From contig JAHQIW010004602.1 of NCBI GenBank assembly GCA_019055375.1, forward strand, positions 53,482-117,481: a DNA stretch of 64,000 nt, written 5' to 3'. Below are positions 50,801-61,974 of the stretch, piece by piece. Position 1 is the stretch's first letter; each line of letters opens with the position of its first letter. Below the pieces are notes generated by a model that made no database searches, was not told the origin of the DNA, and saw only the letters and a program-made list of their open reading frames with translations. Source of the stretch: Parelaphostrongylus tenuis. Its lineage: Eukaryota; Nematoda; Chromadorea; Rhabditida; Metastrongylidae. A program made the position numbers and the translations under genes.

Positions 50801-53800
50801 TAGAAATGTCAAGTGTGATTGGTAGAGACAAGAATACACTGCCCATTGAACGATGTTTGTGATACTGGAGAGGAAACGAAGGGAATGAGATAACGGCGAA
50901 GTATTCACCGTCGATATTTTCATCCACACTAATTCGACCTAAATATGTCTTTTTGAACCATCAATGATTCGAGTCGGGTGTCCACAGTTAAAAAATTACA
51001 CACAAACGTAAGTATTGACAATCTGCGTCGTTTACACTGTGACATCAAGCCATAAAGAAAATAGGGCTGAAGCATTATGAACGAATTAGAAGGATTTTTG
51101 CAGAACAGATTTTGTCACATAAAAGATCATCACCAGCTACTTCAAGAGCATCGTTAGCTCCCAGAAAACGTGTTGAGAGCCCAGATCGAATTTTTTGATA
51201 GAAATTGAGTTATCAATGCGCATAGTTATCTGAGCCTGACTCTGGGGTCTAAGGCCATTCATTGTGACTTACAATTACAGAGCAGCCCTCCCATCGACAA
51301 ACATTAGATGTAGAAAGTTTCCATTAGAGCGAAGCCCGGTAGAAAGAACCAGATTAGAGTAAAGCGCAGTAGTGGTTTACGGATATTGTTCCGCCATAAA
51401 GGGTAAAAGATAAGGCTCTCGGCGTTGATTAATATTTGAGGGATGTGTCATGCATTCGACTTCAATTTTTAACTTCGTTTCAGGTGATTGAAGGTATATC
51501 TGGCCTTTACAAGGCCTGCCGGTTCCCTGCCGCTGAACCGAGGCAGTGTTGCTTATCCTCCGAGACAGGTCTGAGACCAGTCTGTTACCAGTTTACTGCC
51601 CCCGGAGGGATGGGTGGCTTGATGAGCCATGAGCGCGAGATCGAACCATTGATCTCGTGTGCTACGCAGAGCACCTCTAACCACTGCGCCACATACGCTC
51701 TTTTTGTTCCAGCATGCCAACTTTAATAATTTAACATAAACTGGCAGATAACACAACAGCGTTCCAAAAGTTTTTGGAGGGTATACTCAATAACAGTTAT
51801 TAGAATTTGATATAGAAATGCGCTCTAATTGCTCATTCAGACAACCGCTGCTGCCAGGGAACAATGATGATCGAGACTGCCTCTACCTCGACTACTCATT
51901 ATCCGATCGAGAACCTTATCGAATTGCCGATTGTCGCACGAAGCAGACTTTTATATGCCAAAAACGTAATAGTCAGTTTGAGCATGTTCAATGTCCTGAT
52001 GCTACTTTTTATTTCGGTTTCATTAAGACAAGTTCCTACTCAGACTCGATTGCTTCCTCATATCTATTCAACTAATCAGCTCCTCGAGGAAATTTCGTAA
52101 TAATTCGATGCTTATTATATTTGCGACTGCGGAAGTGTGTTTATCGACAGGACACAGTGGATGTTCTGATAAATGTCCTCGTCAAGTAGCAAGTGCTAAA
52201 TAATTTTAGAAAATTTTATATTTAATATCATTCACTTGCACACTCCAAGTATGTTATTTGAATTCTAAATGTTTGCTTATTTGCACAGAAGTGTAGTAGC
52301 CCTATTCATGTGAACGTGTAATTTTTACACTCAACGTTTGTTGTTGAATAATTCAGTTTTTCTTTTCGAGTGATTCTTTGAACTATGCTGGATTTCGATA
52401 TCCTGATAGTTATTTTTGAACCATGCTTACCATACAAATGGTCTGGCTTATCGGCGCGCGTAATCGTTCGTCGACAATTCCTTCATATACGGGGGTTCTT
52501 CCACAAAAGGGATTGGTTCAGACGAAAAGTACCGTGCAACTGACGAGGCTGCAAGACCGCAACACGTGTATTACACTGTTTAAGTGCCCATAACAGATCA
52601 CATACATGACTCAAATACAACCATTAGGCATAACGAAATTCAGTTTCTGTGAAGAATATAATTTTGAAAGAAGTTGTTCACTGCTAACAAACAAAGCTGC
52701 ACTCAGAGGCAAGGCATATTTCAGCGGTTTGCTATACGCTTTAAGTCAGTCGGTATGTCAGATGGGTGAGTAGCAAGATTCATAAGGCGCTTTACCAATG
52801 AAAGCATAAATATGTTGCTAGTTTGGCTTCAAGTAACTTAATGCTCCTTAAATAGCGACTTTCATTTTCCTGGTCAACTATTGCACATATGAGCGCTCTA
52901 ATCATTATACAAAATTTCACGAAATCTGTTGTTTCAGTGGTATAAAGTAAAGTCACCAATCTCCTCTTACCTTATAAAATAGAGTAATTTTATTTCTTTT
53001 CTACAATTACTATTCGATTTCTGCATGTCAATTTGTTTCTGTAATGAGTTCTTATCTCTTTGTGTTGTAACGCAATACAATTTTATTTTGCTAAGAATAT
53101 TTCTTAAATACAGTTTCTTTTGCTAACCGCAACTGCAATGATACACCCAATGATGTAGGTGGTATGCAAGAACTCTGCGTCAGTTGAGACTCGAACTCAC
53201 ATTTTACCCTATCCAGGGAAACGTGCTTAACCGTTGCATTATCAGCGCCCGTTTTGACACCACTCTTTTTCAAAACTACAACGCGTCTATCTCTCAGCGA
53301 TCAACCGTCAACGGTCTGGCGCGGTTAGTCGCTATCGACATTGAACCCACCTATGCTAACAGATAATGGATGCCCCCGGATAGGGGGGGATTGTGGGTTC
53401 AAATCCCAGCTGACGCAAAAGTTCTTGCACATCCCCTACATCATTGAGTATATTATAATATATATCACCGTTAGGGGCGGTCAAATAAACTGAATTCTGT
53501 GCAATTATATAGTTTAACAAGGTAATATTGTAGTTGTAATGTCTTCGAAAATTTGATTTGTTTACTACATTACCAAAATTTCTTGATTGAACGTTACAGA
53601 TTGGTCCACAGTTGTGGTAGGTTCGCAGCATGAACGGATTCGAGCAGGATCGAGAATGAGAACTGCAAACTACACAATATGGCTACTAATATTGGTGGCA
53701 CTGATTCTGTTTCTTATTCTCCTATGTATTTTATGTCAAGGTACGGCTATTCGCAAGCTAGCTCCACTGTAAACAATAAGTGAGAGGTCCAAAAATGGAA

Positions 53801-54218
53801 CCTGGGGATTTTGAATCATTTATAGTGTTGAACAAAAACAATTCATCTTGCAAATAGTAGTACGTTTCGTCAAACTATCACGACATCTAAAACCTTCTGA
53901 AAAGAAAGTCTACAAAAGGATGTGTATATGATTCTTACAAGAATACCATTTCTCATCTATTGGCTCCGAGATTTTTTTTTCAGCTTTCTTGAAAAGACAA
54001 TATCAGAACCGTGTGCATAATACGGAGAGTAATCGTCTCGTTCGAGGAGTCGACATGCAGACACAGCTGAATCAACCACAACATAAGGAAGCTTCTAATG
54101 CTCAAGTTAATTTTCATGAAGGTATATATTTCTTCTTCCCGTGCAGTGGTTTCCATATAGTTCATGTGCGGTTTTTCGATAAAACATTATCGAAATTGAG
54201 TGATAATACGAAAAATTA

Positions 54219-54262
<44 letters not shown>

Positions 54263-57200
54263 ACAAATATGCTTTCTAGCCCATCCACTTGAACCAATAT
54301 GAGGCTATATACCATAAGGAAAAAGCAAATAAAACACTCAATATCAAGAGCCAAACTCGGAAACCTAACTAAAGATTTTTCAGTGAAGATTAAGGAGAAT
54401 CAAACCTAATAAAGAAGATAGTTTTGATGACTCAGCTAATTTATTCAAAACGTCTCAATGTTTCAGCTCATCCGCAGCCATTACAAGTGCAAAAAGCGGT
54501 TCAGTTATCGCCTGTAGAAGCCGACGTACATGTAAATCCTACAGAAACTGGTGCACTTCCGAAGCTTGTCGATGAGCCAGATCCGCAAAGTTCAGACACG
54601 CGACAATTGGACAAGGAAAAAGAGCAGTTAGCTCCTATAAACGCCAGTGTTCCAGCAGCACCACCTCCACGAAGCTTGCCGCCATTATCTATTAGAGAAA
54701 CGACATTCCATAGTATAAATACAAGGCAAGTTTTTTGAAGCACTGACGACGCAGCCTCGCCTAAAAAACCACGTATTTTCCGTTGGGTAATTTTGGTGTG
54801 CAAGGTCTCCTCCTGGGATGTTCACTAATAATCGAAAGCCTGACTAACGATCAATTGGTCACAAAAGACAAAAAAAATTTGTGCTCAAAAATAAACTACC
54901 TTGAAAAAGTGTGATATTCATTAAAAATTCTCGTATCGCAACAATGTGAAGCTCTTGGTATAGCATTCTGTAGAGCACCTCGCGCTCAAAGTACGCGTAT
55001 TTATATGCTTAATGTGCAAACATATTTACAAATATAAATGCTAAAAAGCCCTTCTTATAGATCTCAAACTTTACGTGAGAACTTCATTACTTTAATGGCT
55101 GCTTTCGCTTATTTTGATCATAATTAATTTGAAACAAGCTCACGACGTTTCGGATTTCCTCATACCACTTCTCAAAATGAGAAGTTCCAATGACAACTGT
55201 TATAGATTTTTCCCTCCTCCAATAAGAGTTTTTTATGCACCATAGACATATGATCGTGTCGAGAAGATCGTGTAGGAAGAGGATTGTAGTAGAGAAACAA
55301 GGGAATTTTTGGTCGCGAAAAAAACCTATTTATTCAACGGAACCTGCAGTGTAGAAGCGCGAATGCAGAGGATGTCCCCGTCGTGTAGCAGCCTACGCTC
55401 TCGCGCTTTTGCACCAACTTGCGTAAAACGTGAATTCCATTCAACAAAAAGGTTTCACCTTGGTCCGGAAATTTTCCAGCGTTGGTCTTACCCTCTGTAC
55501 GCACCACGATCTTTTCTACGCGCTTATATGCTTTTGGTGCATAAATGACTCTCATGCGAAGCAAAACACTAGGCGCGTACTCACAGTCGCAACTGAAATC
55601 TCGGTCAGTGACGTGAGCAAATCCAAATGGCCAATAGCTTGGTTCGAAATAGCTGCGATCTAAATAAGAGAAAACACCTAGAAGGATTACTGACGTCTGC
55701 GCGTACAAGGTGATAACGGAGTGGCTTCCAGGCCTTTGCATATAAATACATATATATGAATACATATATATATATACATATATGAAGCTTCTTTAGCTTT
55801 GAATTCATAAATGTGCTTTTATATATATTAGCTCTTTTCGGTTATCAAGCTGAAAATGGAAAAATGACCCTCTTCGCAGATGAAGAATTTTTATTGCTCT
55901 TTTAGCAACTATACGGAAGCGCAATTCTTGGGCTATTTTACCGCGTGCCTGCTTTTTGAAAAGGCCTTCTTGTAGCGCTATTGGATTCAAAACAAAATTA
56001 TATTTCACCACACTGTTCGCTTTTACTATTATCGCGTTTATACTTTGCTGGAACCATGAAAAACATATGAAAACGTGGAGGAAATCTTGTAATATCAAGG
56101 TCATATGTTTTATCTGGAGTTTCTTCCGAAAAAGAAGAAAAATCCTAGACTGGATAACAAAAATCGCACTCCACATGTCAATCACGCGTTATTCATTCAC
56201 AACCAACACACGCCCAACTGACAAGCAGATGCGCGCATATGTGAAATTCGGTTTTATTTTCCCTTTTACACCGCGGTGAAACTGTCTTTTGAAAAAAATA
56301 GGCAATTGTTGAAACTTACGCTATTGAATGGTTATTTACGGTTTGAAGGAGGAGCTCTGCTCTGCGAAAATATGCGTGTATGAAACACAAGACTTTTCTT
56401 TTTGCTACAACGCTGTTCTAGGAAAGCAAACACATTTTTGAATTCTTTGTGATTTGAGCTATCAAACGATTACTAACAGTTTAAGGAAAAATTTTGTCCA
56501 GCGAAATATAAACAAAATGATCAAAAAAGTACGTGGCGAGCAAAGCATAACTTCGTTCTGTATACTACGTGATTATAGATAGGCCTCTTCGAAAAACAAG
56601 CGCGTGACGCATTAGTCCGAAATTCGAACTTTCCATCAATTGCTACCACTCTCATAAGAAATTCTTGTCCAGCGAAAGGGGTGGTTTCTTCATTCACTGC
56701 CGGATATCCAAGAAAGAAATCCACCTATCAACGTTTTGAACATCTATGTGCATATAAAGATATGTCCACATTGAAAACGAGCTGCTCAGCAAGACAATTT
56801 GCAAAAGATCAGTATGGTTATAGTATTAGAATTTTGCAGCACTGAGAAAAGGATGTAACAGCTGTTGATGCTCATATTTTCGGAATGCCCTATTTAATGC
56901 GCAAAAGTTTTTTCTAGGTTTTCTGTAATAAATCTATAGCTTATGGAATGTAGAGTAAGACTCACCTGGCATAGGATGAGCTGACCTATCGGTAATTTAT
57001 TTCTTGATAATGTAAAGCGAATCTCGCCATCATTTTTTTCAAGTAAACCTTATGGAAGCACGTGTAACGGTTAGGTTACCAATTGATTAGAAGTACTCCA
57101 GACCTTGCGCGCCGAAATTAATTACCAGAAAATGTGTAATTTTTCCAGATAACAGATCGCCCTCAATGTATTAATGTTTAGAAAATAATCAATAGTTAGC

Positions 57201-57338
57201 GTGCGAAATATTTCCAGAGAAGAGAGCGGTTTGCATAGTAAACCAACGTCAGAATTATTCGATCGACCAAAAATGAATGTGCTTGAAAATGTGTCAGCAA
57301 TTTCACTGGACGAATTCTGGAGCAACACGAAGCTGTAA
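44862..57338 (+). CDS. CUB plus C-type lectin single-pass receptor; 12 exons, 504 aa
   Basis: Exons: 44862-44967, 46017-46217, 46622-46683, 47102-47192, 47877-47974, 48123-48192, 48807-48909, 51841-51965, 53600-53740, 53984-54121, 54467-54725, 57218-57338; all phases agree. Residues 1-30 are a signal peptide. CUB domain about 34-153: C34, YLSTPFYGKGNYPSNMNC65, C94-LDY, FC116G, SDSLTIHFISDE. C-type lectin domain about 157-285: C158-DIGW, C170Y, C189-GQMQANLASI, WIGYTD, C257, C275, FIC283Q, i.e. the canonical cysteine set of a long-form domain. The EPN/QPD and WND calcium ligands are not conserved, so calcium-dependent sugar binding is doubtful. Transmembrane helix about 310-330. The cytoplasmic tail of about 174 residues has AAPPPRSLPPL and ends LDEFWSNTKL. 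The last junction uses a GC donor (AG|GCAAGT); reading through instead stops at 54738 (468 aa). Nematodes have many such clec genes; this is likely a surface recognition or adhesion receptor. Confidence 0.88.
49395..49650 (+). repeat. SINE-C copy (intron 7 of the CUB/lectin gene)
   Basis: The head caccgcggtcgggtggttat, the middle ccacagtcagactgtcctcg and the tail acttggatccgcttaatgaa. Confidence 0.7.
49715..49900. repeat. (AAT/GAT)n trinucleotide microsatellite
   Basis: About 185 bp of imperfect AAT, GAT and AGT triplets. Open frames here are poly-Asn or poly-Ile artefacts of the repeat. Confidence 0.9.
50000..50600. repeat. Family E copy (intron 7)
   Basis: tacactggccgcgcaatttt, aatcttataatatcagagtc, cgcacttcacatgagtatc, gcaccatcggtcgatcgcc and cgaatgactactaagagtc appear in the same order as in the copy at 61.0 kb. 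Confidence 0.65.
51405..51705 (-). repeat. SINE-A copy, near full length (intron 7)
   Basis: ataaggctctcggcgttgat through ctctaaccactgcgccacat. It lies about 135 bp before the exon at 51841. Confidence 0.8.
52355..52470. repeat. Diverged end of the 35.2 kb MITE family (intron 8)
   Basis: cttttcgagtgattctttga, then cctgatagttatttttgaac and atggtctggcttat, parallel the left half of 35232-35340. Confidence 0.4.
53105..53510. mobile_element. Large foldback built from two SINE-B copies (intron 8)
   Basis: The left arm (ccaatgatgtaggtggtatg, aagaactctgcgtcag, then an inverse tRNA-like head) mirrors the right arm (forward head, ctgacgcaaaagttcttgca, then catcccctacatcattgag). Arms are at least 105 bp and may extend to about 150 bp. 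The structure ends within 100 bp of the transmembrane-helix exon at 53600. Confidence 0.65.
54218..54261. repeat. (TA)n microsatellite
   Basis: A pure TA tract of about 40 bp in intron 10 of the CUB/lectin gene. Confidence 0.9.
55930..56700. repeat. Family E copy (intron 11 of the CUB/lectin gene)
   Basis: aaattatatttcaccacact, gaaatcttgtaatatcaagg, aatcgcactccacatgtcaa, atgcgcgcatatgtgaaatt, cgattactaacagtttaagg and the extra unit cattagtccgaaattcg are shared in order with the 50.0 and 61.0 kb copies. Confidence 0.6.
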
Positions 57339-57675
57339 ACAGTGAGGTATGTAATAACTTTTTTTTTCCTTAATTCTGGTTCCCATGTTCACAGTCACAA
57401 ACACATGAAAGGCAAGACATTGAGTATATCTTCAACGATAACACAAAGGTGCGGTAGTAAGGTCAGAATTTCTCTGCTAACTAACAAGAAATGACAAATT
57501 TAAACATCATGTTTTCTAGCAGCGTTTCGTGTAATACGTTTTAGTACACTGAATACATTAAATTCATGGAAATCCAATGGTTATTATTGGCCAATACATA
57601 AGCGACATTCAATCTCCTCTTTTTTTTCAATAATTCGTACATCAAGCAAGAGAATGAATTGAAATGTCAATGGCT

Positions 57676-57681
57676 AATAAA
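57676..57681 (+). terminator. Poly(A) signal AATAAA, 3' of the CUB/lectin gene
   Basis: The first perfect AATAAA after the stop at 57338. It supports the longer gene model ending at 57338; a separate AATAAA near 54888 would serve the shorter form ending at 54738. Confidence 0.45.
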
Positions 57682-57817
57682 AATTTTTGTACTCATAGTC
57701 GTGGATCCGTAAAAAAAAATAAAGAGCCAGTGTCTATTATGAAGAATGTAGTCATTTCTACAACATTTACACAGAATTCCTTCAATTTTAACCGCTTTTA
57801 GCGGTTATATGATGTTA

Positions 57818-57897
57818 TAGTATACTCAGTGATGTAGGGTGATGTGCAAAACATTTGCGCCAGGCGGGGCTTGAACACACATTTCACCCAAAAACAT
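57818..57897 (-). repeat. SINE-B copy, truncated
   Basis: cagtgatgtagggtgatgtg and the inverse B-box zone cggggcttgaacacacattt. Confidence 0.6.
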
Positions 57898-57974
57898 TTA
57901 CACAATATGTCCTGAGTTGCTCAAGTATAAGCACTACTTCGACTTGTCGTGAAGACTGCAAATGGAGGTTTTTT

Positions 57975-58163
57975 ATGCCGCACACTACAAGGTCGATAAA
58001 ATTGTTTCTTGTTCTTATTGTGTGGCTAGTTTCGATTATAGATAGTCAACGTGAGCTACGTCTTCAGGATGACTATATTCACTTTTGCAACACCTTCGTT
58101 ATGCATGCATATGCTGTAACAATAAGATGCAAAATTTCCTCGAACCAGACAGGCCGGTTTTGA
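57975..58163 (+). CDS. Possible small secreted protein, 62 aa, or first exon of a larger gene
   Basis: The ATG at 57975 opens a textbook signal peptide (basic N-region, then KLFLVLIVWLVSIIDSQ). The mature part would be only about 37 residues with two cysteines and one N-x-T site (SNQTG), ending in TGA at 58163. Alternatively, a donor-like CAAC|GTGAGC at 58050/58051 would make this the first exon of a gene whose later exons I could not find. The function is unknown. The frame also stays open upstream of this ATG, into a SINE-B relic, which weakens the case. Confidence 0.3.
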   Translation: MPHTTRSIKLFLVLIVWLVSIIDSQRELRLQDDYIHFCNTFVMHAYAVTIRCKISSNQTGRF

Positions 58164-59079
58164 GTTAGCTTTACGCTTCATTACCTTTTATATTTTAGAA
58201 CACAAAATTTCAGTATAGTTTTGACTAATAAGCAAAGTTCTAAAAGTCGTGAGGCATGACACTGACTTGCGCTGCATAATGCATATCAAATGAATTGTAA
58301 TGCTGAACAAACAGGAACAGATGTCTGGGTTCATCACCAGATCAGCGCTGGCTTGTAGAACTGCGAAGCGTGCCTACAACGATTTTGCCTTTTTTCAAGG
58401 TGCACATCAGCTACCTCTTCTTTCATCAGAGCACCGCATATCTCGCTTCGCTCACCATGAATTCTCTCAATAATCTCGTCTTTTCCGACTTATTGGAGTC
58501 ATACTGGCATACTTACCTTCATTTATGGCATCAACACGCAATCACCGTAATATTGGGAAAAACATTCTCTGCTCTAGCAATTTTGATACTAGGAAAACAG
58601 CATTTGCATAGCAGTGTCAAAGGAACGACGACGTGTTGGTTGCCAGTTCATTGTCTAATAGCACACATAGGGCTTGATGTACCTTCCGCACACTCCATAT
58701 AGCAACTCTTCCCTAAGCGCTGGATAATGGGAATGCTCAAATGAGAAACATCGTTTTTTTTGCTAAAAGGAAAATTCACAATATAACTATTTAACCTAAT
58801 ATCTCAAAGTTTTTTTATCGTTCCATTTGAAAGAAAGTCTGTCCATTTAATAAATCATTACAATGCGAGACGACGACAAAGGAATTTGCAGTATCCAAAA
58901 AACGAGTTCCTTCTGCTGCATCGGATACAAAGCTTTTTCTTGCATTTCGCGTGTCGTTTCGACTACCGCTTGAACTTCAGTCTTTCCCATAGATGGCGCA
59001 GAATGCGAATGTTTCAAGCTTTTCATTGATATTCCAGTGACTCACGTACGTCTCGGCAGTATCACCTGCATCATCAGAG

Positions 59080-59880
59080 CCTTACGCCCTACCAGTCGCC
59101 CCCACTAATGATAGGGACGGGAAAGGTGTCTCGGTAAAACCCACGTAAAATTGCACTTTTCACCATTTTTCAGTCGATGGATTACTGCGATTATTAAGCA
59201 TTTAGACATTACCTTTCAATCGAGTGTTTGAACCTTACTATGAACATTCAATACAGTCTAAGAGAGTAATTCTAAACCTTCTTCATGTTTACAACGAGCT
59301 TTAGAAACACGATTGATAGGCGATACGCAGCCATTTGCTGAGCAAAGATTGAGCGCCTTCCTCTCGAAACGAATGGCCTTGGTCGAAGAAGTCCAGAAGG
59401 TTACTTCTATGCTGAGTGTGATTTTCGAATTCTTTCTCGCATATACTGCTTCAGTGCGCGTAAGAGATGAAATCCGATGGAGAAATATCACGGCTATCGG
59501 TGGATGTGGTATCGTGATCCAACCAAGTTTCTCCAAAATGTAACAAACCGACTTTGTGATGTAAGGTCGACCGTTAACGTGGAAAAAAGCGATAATGAGT
59601 CGTTTCAAACGTTTCTCTCATTCTGCTGCGGCCAAATTCCAGAGTTGTTCCTTGTCATGGCGTAGGCATTTATTGACACTTTGTTATCGAGCATTTCCCA
59701 AAACATTATGCCCTGCCAATCTAAGAATGCCGAAAGCATAGTCTCTCAAGCACGGAACTTGGGTCAGTGTATGTGGTGCCCATCGAGACTTTACTTTGTG
59801 ATGTCCTACTTCATTTAAACGGCGATCGATGGTACTGTGGGCTTATCCAAGTGTAATTAAAACATTCTCCAAATACATAC
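59080..59880 (-). mobile_element. mariner transposase relic, catalytic part
   Basis: On the minus strand: STIDRRLNEVGHHKV near 59.8 kb and LRLAGHNVLGNAR near 59.7 kb. Then FFHVNGRPYITKSVCYILEK, followed by LGWITIPHPP, at 59.5-59.6 kb. The last matches the mariner pattern HDNARPH...LEKLGWE-L-HPPYSPD. The catalytic Asp of HDNARPH reads Val, and in-frame stops are present, so it is inactive. Confidence 0.7.
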
Positions 59881-59982
59881 GAGATTCATCCGGCAGTAAC
59901 TCGATTTGGTTTGAAAAAAAAACCAATGAAACATCAGTGCTAGAGAAATTATGGAAGAACCCGGTTCTTTGTATAAATATAA

Positions 59983-60026
59983 TTATATATATATATATAT
60001 ATATGGAAATATGTATACATGTATAC

Positions 60027-60080
<54 letters not shown>

Positions 60081-60385
60081 GAACGCATGTGGTGCAGTGG
60101 TTAGAGGTGCCCTGCTCGCACACGAGGTCAATGGTTCGATCTCGCGCTCATGGCTCACTAAACCATCCATCCCTCCGGGTTCGGTAAATTGGTACCAGAC
60201 TGGTCTCAGACTTGTCTGGGAGGATAAGCAGCACTGACTCTGTTCAACGGGAGGCCTCCGCGAGTCATTGTAAAGGCCAGATATGCATTCAATCACCTCA
60301 AACGAAGTTAGAAATTGAAGTCGAATGCATGGCGCATCCCACAGGGATTGATCAACGCCGAGAGCTTTATCCTTTATCCTTTATC

Positions 60386-60427
<42 letters not shown>
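59983..60427 (+). repeat. SINE-A copy sitting inside a (TA)n tract
   Basis: (TA)n at 59983-60080, then a well-preserved SINE-A from gcatgtggtgcagtggttag to gccgagagctttatccttta, ending with an (ATCCTTT)n repeat, then (TA)n again at 60391-60427. The head has A and B box-like motifs (TGGTGCAGTGGTTAGAGG; GGTTCGATCTC). Most long open frames here are SINE or TA artefacts. Confidence 0.8.
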
Positions 60428-60430
<3 letters not shown>

Positions 60431-60999
60431 TGAAAATGCATGGAACAGAGAAGATACCATTAAATCGTCCCATGCTTAGACTTTTTCACATTATTCATCG
60501 CGAGATAGAGCTTATCTTATTAACTATCAAAATCTGGTTTAGTCTGAACAAAAGAATGAGGATTTTCACGTAAGAAGGAGGATTTTTAAAATTTTTAAGC
60601 CTTGCAAAAATTAGTTTTTACTTTCAAATTATTTATATCTATAAGCGCAGAGAATGGAGACGTTGTCCAGCACAACATTTCCCTATAACTCTCATATCAG
60701 CAAGAAGGATCATATATTTAACGTAGTAATACCGATTAAAACTGCTACAAAATTCGACGTCAGTGGAGAGCTGTGGTACCATCAAGCGCGGCGCTGCGTA
60801 GGAAACTTTATTTTATTATGGTTGCTAGATGGTTATAAGAAGGCTTTTCTAAAAAATAAGTATATTTTAGAACTTAACTATATTTGCGTTATTTAGAGCG
60901 TACCACAAGGTTAGATTAAAAAAGCTGTGTTAAAAGAAATATGTAAAATTATGCCCCACGCGCTGCGTGTTTTTATCACGCTTATATTTCGCTAAACAA

Positions 61000-61860
61000 A
61001 GCTTTTTTTAACTTCTAATGACCTTTGCATAATATAAACTCCCTTAGGTTTAAGAATGGGTTGTTTTTTCGTTAAACGCTCGGGAGGAAGAAGCGATCCT
61101 TTTTGCTGGTCAAGGAACTTTTTATAGGAGTGCTGGTGATCATTAAAAAGCTTGAACCTCTGGCTACTGCGCAATCTGGCCGTTTTTTCGAGAAAACCAT
61201 CTCATGTAAATTTTAGGACAAAATTATGTCTTACACTGGCCGCGCGCTTTTGCTGGAAAGTTCGCTGGAAAGCACGAGAAGCAAACGACCATGTAGAGGG
61301 AATCTTTTAATATCAGAGTCACACGTTTTATGTGGAGTTCCTTTCGAAGTGAGGAAAAAGGTCCTATTTAAATAATGAAAATCGCACTTCACATGCGAAC
61401 CATCTCAGCGCCATCGATCGATCGTCGTGATGTAATGACGGGTAGCCACCCCTCTGCCTCCTTACTCCAACCCTTAAATTAGCCGAGACGCAGATTCCCG
61501 CGTTTGCAAGACAAAATTATTTCCTCTGCTACAGTGCAGTGAAACTGTCTTCCCAGGAATTAACCACAGCGTTGGAATCATCGAAATTTATGCTATCGCA
61601 TGTTTACTTAGGATTTGAGTAAGGAGTTTTGTCCTGCGAAAAAAATGCGAGAGTGAAACACAAGTGTTTCTCTTCAGCTTAAGCGTTATGAGAAGACTTT
61701 TTCAAAAATCGGCCACGCAGTGCATTAGTCAGAGATTTGAGCTTTCGAATGATTACTAAAGGTGCAATAGATTATCTTTGTCCACGGAAGGGGTCGTTTT
61801 TTCGACCCATGTCGGCTAACGGAAAAGTGTTCAAATCTTTATTTATTATAAAGACCTTCT
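61000..61860. repeat. Family E copy, longest seen
   Basis: Contains all family blocks in order: aaaagcttgaacctctggct, cactggccgcgcgcttttgc, tcttttaatatcagagtcac, aatcgcacttcacatgcgaa, atcgatcgatcgtcgtgatg, gtagccacccctctgcctcc, gcagtgcattagtcagagat and atgattactaaaggtgcaat. The central poly-C plus CTGCCTCC block varies between copies. No long conserved frame, so probably non-autonomous. Confidence 0.6.
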
Positions 61861-61974
61861 TACAACTGCGTAGCATTCATAATAAAATTATGTTTCTCAT
61901 GCGCCGCGGTTGACGTGAACAACTCTCCACGGAAGCCCAAAATTCCACTACTGACATCTCAAATCTACAGTTAC

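Noticed and set aside
54726..54738. Stop at 54738 as the only end of the CUB/lectin protein
   Set aside because: Kept only as an alternative: the perfect GC-donor consensus and phase-matched exon at 57218 favour extension.
60082..60160. tRNA gene at the head of SINE-A copies
   Set aside because: A and B box-like motifs are present, but the sequence cannot form acceptor and anticodon stems; it is a SINE head.
59949..60296. 115-codon minus-strand frame
   Set aside because: Antisense reading of the SINE-A plus the TA tract.
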